A stretch of DNA of 64,000 bases, taken from assembly GCF_013307245.1 (NCBI RefSeq), contig NZ_CP028941.1, positions 1,488,001 through 1,552,000 of the forward strand. The letters are read 5' to 3'. Below, piece after piece: positions 26,294 through 34,385 of the stretch. The notes under the pieces were generated by a model. It did no database searches and was not told where the DNA came from. It saw only the letters and a program-made list of their open reading frames with translations. The stretch comes from Polynucleobacter antarcticus (GTDB lineage: Bacteria > Pseudomonadota > Gammaproteobacteria > Burkholderiales > Burkholderiaceae). Every line of letters starts with the position of its first letter. Within the stretch, counting starts at the first letter, position 1. A program made the position numbers and the translations under genes.

Positions 26294-29190
26294 GTCAATT
26301 TATGTTCAAAATCTTTTCGAACGATCCAGTTCACGATCCCATTAATAAGCAGGCACCTGCAACTGAAATCAAAAAAACTACTTGTTATATGTGTGCATGC
26401 CGTTGTGGTATTCGTGCTCATCTACGAGATGGTGAATTGGTTTATATAGATGGCAATCCTGATCACCCCCTCAATAAAGGTGTGATTTGCGCTAAGGGCT
26501 CAGCTGGAATCATGAAGCAAAAATCGCCTGCTCGTATCACTCAACCACTTTTAAGAAAGGCTGGGAGTGATAGAGGTGCCGGAGAATTTGAACCCATCAG
26601 CTGGGATAAGGCATTCGAAATTTTAGCGGAACGTCTAGCAAAGATTCGTGCCACAGATCCTAAAAAGTTTGCGCTATTTACAGGTCGCGATCAAATGCAA
26701 GCGCTAACTGGTTTGTTTGCTAGACAATTTGGGACTCCTAACTATGCAGCTCATGGCGGATTTTGCTCCGTCAATATGGCGGCAGGCATGATTTACACCA
26801 TCGGCGGCAGCTTCTGGGAATTTGGTGGGCCTGATCTCGATCAAGCTAAATTATTCGTCATGATTGGTACTGCTGAAGATCACCACAGTAATCCAATGAA
26901 GATTGCCTTATCAAAATTCAAAAGAGATGGTGGGCGCTTTATATCGATCAATCCGATTAGGACTGGTTACTCTGCGATTGCAGATGAGTGGATTCCGATT
27001 AAGCCGGGTACTGACGGCGCTCTCTTCATGGCATTAATGCATGAACTTATCCGCCTTGAAAAATATGATGCGCCCTTCTTAAAGCGTTACAGCAACTCAT
27101 CCCAACTGGTTTGTATGGATTCAGGTCCAGAAGAAGGTTTGTTTTTGTATGATCCAGATTCAGATCCGATTAATACGGATTTGCCACACAATAAATACAT
27201 TTGGGACGAACAGTCGCAAAGTGCTAAAGCATGTTTTGCCTCAGGGACTAAGCCCGCATTATTGGGTGAATACATCATGGGCCCCGGTCCACATCAAGGT
27301 AAAAAGGTGGTTCCTGCATTTGAGTTGCTCAGAAGACAAGTTCTTGAAACAACGCCTGAATGGGCTGCTGCTATTACGAGTATTTCAGCGGAAAGAATTC
27401 GTAAGCTTGCACTAGAGATGGCTGATACCGCCTTTGGCCAAGAGTTTTCTTTGCCTATTTCATGGACGGACTCATGGGGCGAGAAGCACGACTCTGTGAT
27501 CGGCCGGCCAGTAGCATTTCATGCGATGCGTGGATTATCAGCACACTCTAATGGCTTTCAAACGACCCGCGGATTGGCAGTCTTAATGTCTTTGCTCGGT
27601 ACCATTGATCGTCCTGGAGGCTTTCGCCACAAGGCGCCTTATCCAAGACAAGTACCGCCCAACGCCAAGCCACCCTCTTGCGAAAATGATATTAAGCCCA
27701 ATACGCCTTTGGCAAAGCCACCATTAGGTTGGCCTACCCAACCAGAGGATCTCGCTTTAGATTCTCAAGGCACACCATTGCGAATTGATAAAGCTTACTC
27801 TTGGGAGCATCCATTAGCAGCCCATGGATTAATGCATAACGTCATCACCAATGCGGTCAAGGGAGACCCCTACTCTATCGATACACTCATGATTTTCATG
27901 GCAAATATGTCATGGAACTCCACCATGAATACTATGGAAGTACGAGATCATCTCAACTCCAAAAATGAAGATGGTGAATTTAAGATCCCATTTCTAGTCG
28001 TCTGTGATGCATTCCAATCTGAAATGGTGGACTTTGCAGACCTAGTTCTACCTGACACTACGTATCTTGAGCGCCATGATGTCATGAGTATGTTGGATCG
28101 GCCAATCTCAGAATTTGATGGCCCTGTCGACTCTGTGCGTATTCCCGTATTAGAGCCTCTAGGAGAATGTAAGCCATTCCAAGAAGTATTGATTGAGCTA
28201 GCCTCACGTTTAAAGTTTCCAGCATTTACAACGCCAGATGGAGACAGGAAGTTTAAAGACTATCCAGACTTCATTACTCGCTTTCAGACCGCCCCGGATT
28301 CAGGGGTAGGATTTCTAGGTGGATGGCGAGGCGAGAATGGGGATAAACCTCTAAAAGGTGAGCCCAATGCTAACCAGTGGAAAAAATATGAGGAAAATAA
28401 TTGTGTTCATCAATACCACATGCCAAAAGAGCATCAGTACATGCGCAACTGGAATAAAGGATATCTCGACTTCTCAAAAGAAAATGCTCTGAGACAAAAG
28501 AATGATCCCATCATGATTGCGATCTATTCAGATATTCTGCAAAAATTTAGACTGGCATCAACCGGTAAGCGCCCCGGCGCGCAACCACCAGAGCATCTTA
28601 AAGCACGTATCTTTAAATATTTCGATCCATTGCCATTTTGGTATCCGCCTCTTGAAGATGAAGTAACAGATTTAAATAAATTTACCCTGAATGCAATCAC
28701 GCAACGTCCCATGGCGATGTACCACTCTTGGGATTCTCAAAATGCATGGCTAAGACAAATCCACAGCCATAATTACTTGTACGTCAATACGCAAACTGCG
28801 CTTAATGCTGGTATTGCCGATGGCGCATGGATGTGGATTGAATCCCAATGGGGTAAGGTGAGATGTATGGCGAGACACTCCGAGGCAGTTGATCCAGGAA
28901 CAGTGTGGACTTGGAATGCTATTGGTAAAGCTGAATCTGCATGGAGTCTTAGCAGTGATGCTGATGAATCCAAAAAAGGCTTCCTATTGAACCACCTCAT
29001 CTCAGAGGAGCTATCTTTGGGCGGATTTAAAGTCAGTAATTCTGATCCCATTACAGGTCAAGCAGGCTGGTATGACGTGAGAGTCCGGTTGGCTCCTGCA
29101 GATGAAAATGAACCCTTGGAAACCTGGCCTCAAGTTAAGGCCTTTGAAGTTCCTGGAATGTCACTCAAAAAATCAGGGGAAACAAAGTGA
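26290..29190 (+). CDS. soeA: Molybdopterin oxidoreductase, SoeA-like sulfite dehydrogenase catalytic subunit
   Basis: This 966-residue Mo-bisPGD enzyme binds an N-terminal [4Fe-4S] cluster through C32, C35, C39 and C67 (TCYMCACRCG; GVICAKGS). C159 in HGGFCSVN is the likely Mo ligand. There is no twin-arginine signal, so it faces the cytoplasm, as in SoeABC of purple sulfur bacteria and roseobacters, where it oxidises sulfite to sulfate and feeds quinone. Subunits B and C follow with overlapping ends. The start is TTG 26290 (overlapping the pta stop) or ATG 26302. Other family members (polysulfide or DMSO reductase) are possible, but the sulfonate setting favours sulfite. Confidence 0.85.
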   Translation: MSQFMFKIFSNDPVHDPINKQAPATEIKKTTCYMCACRCGIRAHLRDGELVYIDGNPDHPLNKGVICAKGSAGIMKQKSPARITQPLLRKAGSDRGAGEFEPISWDKAFEILAERLAKIRATDPKKFALFTGRDQMQALTGLFARQFGTPNYAAHGGFCSVNMAAGMIYTIGGSFWEFGGPDLDQAKLFVMIGTAEDHHSNPMKIALSKFKRDGGRFISINPIRTGYSAIADEWIPIKPGTDGALFMALMHELIRLEKYDAPFLKRYSNSSQLVCMDSGPEEGLFLYDPDSDPINTDLPHNKYIWDEQSQSAKACFASGTKPALLGEYIMGPGPHQGKKVVPAFELLRRQVLETTPEWAAAITSISAERIRKLALEMADTAFGQEFSLPISWTDSWGEKHDSVIGRPVAFHAMRGLSAHSNGFQTTRGLAVLMSLLGTIDRPGGFRHKAPYPRQVPPNAKPPSCENDIKPNTPLAKPPLGWPTQPEDLALDSQGTPLRIDKAYSWEHPLAAHGLMHNVITNAVKGDPYSIDTLMIFMANMSWNSTMNTMEVRDHLNSKNEDGEFKIPFLVVCDAFQSEMVDFADLVLPDTTYLERHDVMSMLDRPISEFDGPVDSVRIPVLEPLGECKPFQEVLIELASRLKFPAFTTPDGDRKFKDYPDFITRFQTAPDSGVGFLGGWRGENGDKPLKGEPNANQWKKYEENNCVHQYHMPKEHQYMRNWNKGYLDFSKENALRQKNDPIMIAIYSDILQKFRLASTGKRPGAQPPEHLKARIFKYFDPLPFWYPPLEDEVTDLNKFTLNAITQRPMAMYHSWDSQNAWLRQIHSHNYLYVNTQTALNAGIADGAWMWIESQWGKVRCMARHSEAVDPGTVWTWNAIGKAESAWSLSSDADESKKGFLLNHLISEELSLGGFKVSNSDPITGQAGWYDVRVRLAPADENEPLETWPQVKAFEVPGMSLKKSGETK

Positions 29191-29843
29191 GCTCTACTAA
29201 ACAACTTGCCCTCGTTATTGATCTGAATGTTTGTGTTGGCTGTCATGCTTGCGTGACTTCCTGTAAAGAGTGGAACACTTCAGGATCCGCCGGACCACTG
29301 ACCGATCTCAATGCCTATGGCGCAAGCCCTAGCGGCACCTTCTTTAATCGCGTTCAGACCTTTGAAGCCGGCACCTTTCCCAATACTCAAACCGTCCACT
29401 TTCCTAAATCATGCTTGCACTGTGAGGAGCCCCCTTGCGTGCCCGTCTGCCCTACTGGAGCAAGCTACAAACGCAAAGAAGATGGCATTGTCTTGGTTGA
29501 CTACGATAAGTGTATTGGCTGCAGCTACTGCTCATGGGCCTGCCCTTATGGCGCTCGAGAGCTTGATCAAGAACGTCAAGTAATGACAAAATGCACTCTG
29601 TGTGTTGATCGAATCTATAGCGAAACTCTGCCTGAATCCGAAAGAAAGCCTGCCTGTGTCATGGCTTGCCCAACGAGTGCTCGTATTTTTGGCGATATCC
29701 ATGATCCAGAATCGGATGCTAGTAAAGCTATTGCCGAGCGCTCAGGATACGCCTTGATGCCAGAATGGGAAACGCAACCTGCCAATCACTATTTACCCCG
29801 ATCCATTATGGAAACGATTGAAGCGGCAAGGAGCGATAGTTAA
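29187..29843 (+). CDS. soeB: Four-cluster ferredoxin subunit, SoeB-like
   Basis: This 218-residue electron-transfer subunit carries four [4Fe-4S] cysteine groups. The first is C16-C19-C22-C26 (VCVGCHACVTSC). The others include CLHCEEPPCVPVCPTGA, CIGCSYCSWACPYGA and CTLCVDRI with CVMACP. It starts with GTG overlapping the soeA stop, and its own TAA overlaps the soeC ATG by one base. It would pass electrons from SoeA to the membrane subunit. Close relatives are DmsB and PsrB types. Confidence 0.9.
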   Translation: MSSTKQLALVIDLNVCVGCHACVTSCKEWNTSGSAGPLTDLNAYGASPSGTFFNRVQTFEAGTFPNTQTVHFPKSCLHCEEPPCVPVCPTGASYKRKEDGIVLVDYDKCIGCSYCSWACPYGARELDQERQVMTKCTLCVDRIYSETLPESERKPACVMACPTSARIFGDIHDPESDASKAIAERSGYALMPEWETQPANHYLPRSIMETIEAARSDS

Positions 29844-30778
29844 TGCGCCCACAATTCTCGATCATTTTTTTCACAACCCTCGCTGGCTTAGCTCAAGGCT
29901 TACTATTTTTTGCAGCCCTACTTAACTTATTCACCCCAGTTCTACCTACAGCATTTTTAACCCATCTTGCCTTACCGATGAGCCTAGGACTCCTTGCGTT
30001 GGGCTTAGTGGCATCGTTTTTTCACTTAGGTCACCCTGAACGTGCATGGCGTGCCGCCACGATGTGGAGAACCTCTTGGCTGTCTAGAGAGGTGATTGCG
30101 CTACCCGCACTAATAGCCATCACATGCTTAATTTATTTCTATGCCTTTATAAGTGAAGTACCTCAATGGCTTTGGCTCGCACTACTCATCATGACAATCA
30201 TTCTTTGGGTATGTACTGCCAAAATTTATCAATGCATCCGTTTTATTCAAGAGTGGTCGCACCCTTCAACCCTCACTAACTTTACCCTTTTGGGCATGAC
30301 TTCCGGCTTGATTCTTCTAGAACTGCTCCTACTTATTTGGAATAAACCGATTGAGGGCTTAGAGGATAGTGGTTTATCGATCGCTATATTTTGTCTCTTA
30401 TTTGTATCTCTTAATCTGAAGCTATGGATCTGGCGTCGTAACAAAGGTCTGAAACCAATCTCTAATTTAGCCACAGCGACTGGGATTAAAGGTAACCCTA
30501 TTCGACAAACCTCGATGGGATTGATGGGTGGCAGTTTTAATACTCGAGAATTTTTTCATCATCAAACAGATCGTGTTATCAGCAACATTCGTAAGATCAT
30601 TCTTTTGTGTGCTTACGTACTACCTATGATCCTCATTGCAATTAGTATAAATACGATCAATATCGGTGTAATCGCTTTAGTACTATTTATTCATATAGCG
30701 GGCTTACTTGCTGAAAGATGGATGTTCTTTGCGGAGGCAAATCATCCCCAAAACTTGTACTACCAAAGGGTTTCTTAA
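29843..30778 (+). CDS. soeC: DmsC-like membrane anchor subunit, SoeC-like
   Basis: This 311-residue protein has about eight membrane helices. It contains the DmsC-family segment FFHLGHPERAWRAATMWRTS (about residues 60-79). It anchors the molybdoenzyme and exchanges electrons with quinone. The order A-B-C with overlaps matches SoeABC. A distinguishing feature is the long cytoplasmic loop near residues 210-245. It ends 16 bases before the nitroreductase gene. Confidence 0.88.
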   Translation: MRPQFSIIFFTTLAGLAQGLLFFAALLNLFTPVLPTAFLTHLALPMSLGLLALGLVASFFHLGHPERAWRAATMWRTSWLSREVIALPALIAITCLIYFYAFISEVPQWLWLALLIMTIILWVCTAKIYQCIRFIQEWSHPSTLTNFTLLGMTSGLILLELLLLIWNKPIEGLEDSGLSIAIFCLLFVSLNLKLWIWRRNKGLKPISNLATATGIKGNPIRQTSMGLMGGSFNTREFFHHQTDRVISNIRKIILLCAYVLPMILIAISINTINIGVIALVLFIHIAGLLAERWMFFAEANHPQNLYYQRVS

Positions 30779-30794
30779 GTAAAACTATTTAGCA

Positions 30795-31364
30795 ATGGAT
30801 GTGTTCGCGGAAAAACTGATTCATGGCAGAGTCCATGTATCTCCAAAGAGGCTGGTAGAGCCAGGCCCTAATACCAATCAAAAAGAGCAGATCTTATTAG
30901 CGGCAAATGCCGCCCCTGATCATGGCAGGATGGTTCCGTGGCGCTTTATTGAGATACAAGAAAGTAGTCGATCCGCTTTAGGTGAAGTCTTTTCCCAATG
31001 TTTATTTGATCGCGATACAAACGCTACCAGAGCTCAACTTCAAGAAGCAAGAGAAAAAGCTTTTCGTGGGCCATTATTGCTCTTGGCTATTGCCAATTAC
31101 CAAGACCTCAATAGTGACATCAGCAAACAGGAGAAATTAATCTCTCTTGGTTGTGCTATCCAGAATATCCTTCTAAGTGCCTATGCTCTTGGATTTGGCT
31201 CTGGGTTGTCAAGCGGTAGAGCACTGCAAAGCGACAGAATTCGGATGCTTTTTCAACTCTCTAGCGAAGAAGAGCCCATCTGCTTTATTACGATTGGAAC
31301 GGTGCTGAAAAATAAACTGGATCGTATTAGGCCAAGTCTTTCTGAGTATCACTCTATCTTCTAA
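30795..31364 (+). CDS. Nitroreductase family protein, YdjA-like
   Basis: This 189-residue FMN-dependent family member has the short YdjA layout: LLAANAAPDHGRMVPWRFIE near residue 35 and LISLGCAIQNILLSAYALGF near residue 117. Substrates of such enzymes are poorly known. It lies 16 bases after soeC and before the shared terminator at 31384, so it is co-transcribed with the sulfite dehydrogenase. A role in sulfonate use is possible but not evident from sequence. Confidence 0.85.
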   Translation: MDVFAEKLIHGRVHVSPKRLVEPGPNTNQKEQILLAANAAPDHGRMVPWRFIEIQESSRSALGEVFSQCLFDRDTNATRAQLQEAREKAFRGPLLLLAIANYQDLNSDISKQEKLISLGCAIQNILLSAYALGFGSGLSSGRALQSDRIRMLFQLSSEEEPICFITIGTVLKNKLDRIRPSLSEYHSIF

Positions 31365-31383
31365 TCGATATTTTTACATCAGT

Positions 31384-31412
31384 AAAAAGCCCAGCTAGAA
31401 GCTGGGCTTTTT
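31384..31412. terminator. Bidirectional terminator between nitroreductase and xsc
   Basis: The stem AAGCCCAGC/GCTGGGCTT with a short TAGAA loop is flanked by A and T runs. It serves the plus-strand soe operon and the minus-strand xsc gene, which converge here. Confidence 0.92.
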
Positions 31413-31429
31413 CATGCAACAAGATTAAT

Positions 31430-33238
31430 TTATACGTAATCTTTATATTTATCCAAGAAGCGTACTGGCTTAGACAAGGCATCTCGACGGAATGGATCAC
31501 CGAGTTCACGAGTACACATAATCTCGATTACACAAGTCTTGCCTTCTTTCATCTGCATCTCCACAGCCTTCTTTAGCGCGGGACCTACTTGATCTAGTTG
31601 ATCTACCACTATACCCTCAGCGCCCATCGATTGAGCAATTGCTGCAAAGCTTGGGCTTTCTAACTCGCCAGCAACAAACCGACGGCCATAAAAATCAACC
31701 TGGTTCTTTTTCTCAGCACCCCATTGACGATTATGAAACACCACTGCAGTTACTGGAATGTCATGACGCACAGCAGTCAAAATTTCCACCATACTCATAG
31801 CCCATGCACCATCACCAGCATAAGCAATTGCTGGACGCTCTGGTGCTGCAGCCTTGGCACCAATCACTGTTGGCAATGCATAGCCACAGTTTCCAAAACT
31901 CATGGGGGCTAAAAAGCTTCTAGGCCTCTCAAAACGGAGGTAACTATTAGCAACAGAGTTAATGTTGCCAATGTCAGTGGATACCATGACATCCGCAGGC
32001 ATTGCTTTTTCAAGCTCACGCAACACTTGGCGTGGATGTAAATAATTACCACCGGTAGGTGTCTTCTCTTTCTTTTGCTCTTCAATCATATCCAAGCTAA
32101 AAGAGTCTTTTTCGTGAGTCCACTCATCAAGCTCTTTTTCCCATGATGCTTTTTCTGCAGCAATGGTTTTAGCGCGCTCAGCTTTAGAGGCATCACATAC
32201 CAAGGTTTTGCCTTGCAGACGCTTTGTAAGGGCAATCGCAGCTGCTTTGGCATCTCCACAAATACCTACTGAGATTTTCTTCACCAAGCCCAGCATTTTA
32301 TTGTCTGCATCAATTTGAATAATCTTGGCATTTTTAGGCCAGTAGTCCATACCATGTTGAGGTAATGTTCCAAACGGTCCAAGACGAGAGCCCAAGGCGA
32401 CTACGACATCAGCCTGAGCAATTAACTTCATGGCCGCTTTAGAGCCTTGATAGCCCAGTGGGCCGCACCATAAAGGATGGCTGGCTGGGAAAGAGTCATT
32501 ATGTAAGTAGCTATTAACTACTGGCGCGCCCAAACGTTCTGCGAGAGCCTTGCACTCCTCAACCGCATCCCCCATCACCACTCCACCACCAGAAATAATC
32601 ACTGGGAACTTTGCGTTAGCTAACAGTTCAGCTGCCTCATCCAAACTCTTTTCGCCACCATGACCGCGATCCAATCGATTTGGCTGTGGAATTTCTACTT
32701 CGATTTCACCATAAAAATAATCACGGGGAATATTTAATTGGGTTGGCCCCATCTCCGACATGGCCCGGTCAAAGCAACGCCCTGTAAATTCGGCCATTCG
32801 CTTTGGATTGTTCACGTGCCCCTGGTACTTCGTAAACTCCTCAAACATCGGTAATTGATTAGCTTCTTGAAAGCCTCCCAAACCCATACCCATGGTGCCT
32901 GTTTCTGGGGTAATCATCACCACTGGAGTGTGTGCCCAGTAAGCCGCCGCAATAGCTGTGACACAGTTACTAATACCAGGACCATTCTGGGCAATCACCA
33001 CACCATGACGACCACTAACACGTGCATAGCCATCAGCCATGTGTGCACCACCTTGCTCATGCACTACTGGAATCAAACGAATTCCTGCGGGGGCAAATAT
33101 GTCCATAGCATCCATAAAAGCCGAGCCCATAATGCCAAAAATATCAGTGACCTGATTTGCAGCCATGGTTTCCACAAAGGCTTCGGAAGGGGTCATTTTT
33201 TGTGGGCCAGTAGGTAAATTAGCGCCGGACTTAGACAT
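31430..33238 (-). CDS. xsc: Sulfoacetaldehyde acetyltransferase (Xsc)
   Basis: This 602-residue thiamine diphosphate enzyme converts sulfoacetaldehyde plus phosphate to acetyl phosphate and sulfite, the desulfonation step for taurine, isethionate and sulfoacetate. The N-terminal Xsc-type stretch MTPSEAFVETMAANQVTDIF (about residues 15-34), GIMGSAFMDAMD and the catalytic glutamate region VHEQGGAHMADGYARV are present. The cofactor motif is GDGAWAMSMVEILTAVRHD through to HNRQWGAEKKNQ. Length and these segments favour Xsc over acetolactate synthase. It is divergent from a CobS/CobT-like pair; an operator-like repeat lies 24 bases upstream of its start. Confidence 0.93.
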   Translation of the reverse strand: MSKSGANLPTGPQKMTPSEAFVETMAANQVTDIFGIMGSAFMDAMDIFAPAGIRLIPVVHEQGGAHMADGYARVSGRHGVVIAQNGPGISNCVTAIAAAYWAHTPVVMITPETGTMGMGLGGFQEANQLPMFEEFTKYQGHVNNPKRMAEFTGRCFDRAMSEMGPTQLNIPRDYFYGEIEVEIPQPNRLDRGHGGEKSLDEAAELLANAKFPVIISGGGVVMGDAVEECKALAERLGAPVVNSYLHNDSFPASHPLWCGPLGYQGSKAAMKLIAQADVVVALGSRLGPFGTLPQHGMDYWPKNAKIIQIDADNKMLGLVKKISVGICGDAKAAAIALTKRLQGKTLVCDASKAERAKTIAAEKASWEKELDEWTHEKDSFSLDMIEEQKKEKTPTGGNYLHPRQVLRELEKAMPADVMVSTDIGNINSVANSYLRFERPRSFLAPMSFGNCGYALPTVIGAKAAAPERPAIAYAGDGAWAMSMVEILTAVRHDIPVTAVVFHNRQWGAEKKNQVDFYGRRFVAGELESPSFAAIAQSMGAEGIVVDQLDQVGPALKKAVEMQMKEGKTCVIEIMCTRELGDPFRRDALSKPVRFLDKYKDYV

Positions 33239-33261
33239 AAAGCTCTCCTAGATATTCAATT

Positions 33262-33280
33262 AAACGGAACGTTTTGTTCT
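33262..33280. promoter_or_regulatory. Operator-like repeat upstream of xsc
   Basis: AAACGGAACGTTTTGTTCT contains the inverted pair GAAC/GTTC. It shares AAACGGAAC-N3-TTGTT with the element at 24431-24449 and GTTTTGTTC with the palindrome at 24489. It lies between xsc (minus) and the CobS-like gene (plus). Probably bound by the IclR protein encoded at 24542. Confidence 0.6.
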
Positions 33281-33382
33281 ACAATAGTCATAATAATGGC
33301 TTAATTTTCATAAAGTCAAGCATATAAACCCCAATATGGAATATATTTCACAAGACAGTAAGACTTCTAAAGGGATGTAAAA

Positions 33383-34369
33383 ATGGCTGAAAGCCCCTCA
33401 TCAAGTGATTTATCCTGTTTTCAACCTGATCAAATGGTTACCCTGCATTCCGCTTTCCCAGAATGCAAGGGATTTGCCGATTTTTCGATTCCATCTTTTA
33501 GTAATGCATCAGACCTAGTTCCAGAATCAGACCCTGCCTATCAACTGAATCCTGAGGCTAGTTTATCTATCTTGGCTGGATTTGCCTATAACCGCAGAGT
33601 GATGTTGCAAGGGATGCATGGCACTGGAAAATCTACCCATATTGAACAAGTAGCGGCACGTCTCAATTGGCCTTGCTTAAGGATTAACCTCGATGGGCAA
33701 ATTACCCGCATGGACCTCATCGGTAAAGACATGATTGCCATTGAAGATGGCAAACAAATCACCCGCTTTCAGGAAGGTTTAATTCCCTGGAGTCTGCAGC
33801 GCCCAATCGCACTGATCCTAGATGAATATGATGCTGGTCAGCCAGATGTCATGTTTGTAATTCAGCGCATGCTGGAACGTGAGGGACGACTTACTCTCCT
33901 CGATCAAAATAGAGTAATCAAACCCCATTCTGCCTTCCGAATATTTGCTACTAGCAATACCGTCGGTCTAGGTAATTGGAATGGTCTATACCAAGGTACC
34001 CAATTACTGAATCATGGACAAATGGATCGGTGGGATATCGTTGCTGCACTCGACTACCTAGAGCCAATTGAAGAACAAAAGATTTTGCTGGCAAAAGTTC
34101 CCGAGCTCTCTTCTGAACAATCAGGCCAAATGATTGCACTTGCCAATCTCACTAGAAAAGGATTTGAAGCAGGCGATCTATCCACACTCATGTCTACCAG
34201 AACCCTCATTACTTGGGGTGAAAATTGGCGCATTTTCAAAGATCTTCAGCTTGCATTTACCTTAGCATTTTTAAATAAATGTGAAACTGAAGAAAAAGCG
34301 TTGGTTGCAGAATACTTTCAACGCTGCTTCTCCAGTGAACTCTATTTAAAACAGTCGTCAACTTCATAA
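33383..34369 (+). CDS. CobS-like AAA+ ATPase (MoxR/CobS group)
   Basis: This 328-residue AAA+ protein has Walker A GMHGTGKST (about residues 77-85), Walker B ALILDEYDA (about residues 138-146) and the sensor segment FRIFATSNTVGLG. The sequence resembles CobS, the ATPase subunit of aerobic cobaltochelatase. No CobN chelatase subunit or other cobalamin gene lies in the window. It is 16 bases upstream of a CobT-like VWA protein. Such ATPase/VWA pairs also act as activating chaperones of metalloenzymes (as CbbQ/CbbO do), which is more plausible beside xsc and soeABC. It is annotated from sequence similarity only. Confidence 0.85.
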   Translation: MAESPSSSDLSCFQPDQMVTLHSAFPECKGFADFSIPSFSNASDLVPESDPAYQLNPEASLSILAGFAYNRRVMLQGMHGTGKSTHIEQVAARLNWPCLRINLDGQITRMDLIGKDMIAIEDGKQITRFQEGLIPWSLQRPIALILDEYDAGQPDVMFVIQRMLEREGRLTLLDQNRVIKPHSAFRIFATSNTVGLGNWNGLYQGTQLLNHGQMDRWDIVAALDYLEPIEEQKILLAKVPELSSEQSGQMIALANLTRKGFEAGDLSTLMSTRTLITWGENWRIFKDLQLAFTLAFLNKCETEEKALVAEYFQRCFSSELYLKQSSTS

Positions 34370-34385
34370 GCATTAGACGGGCCCT

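Noticed and set aside
31430..33238. Acetolactate synthase large subunit
   Set aside because: The N-terminal Xsc-type segment, lack of a small subunit gene and the sulfonate neighbours favour sulfoacetaldehyde acetyltransferase.
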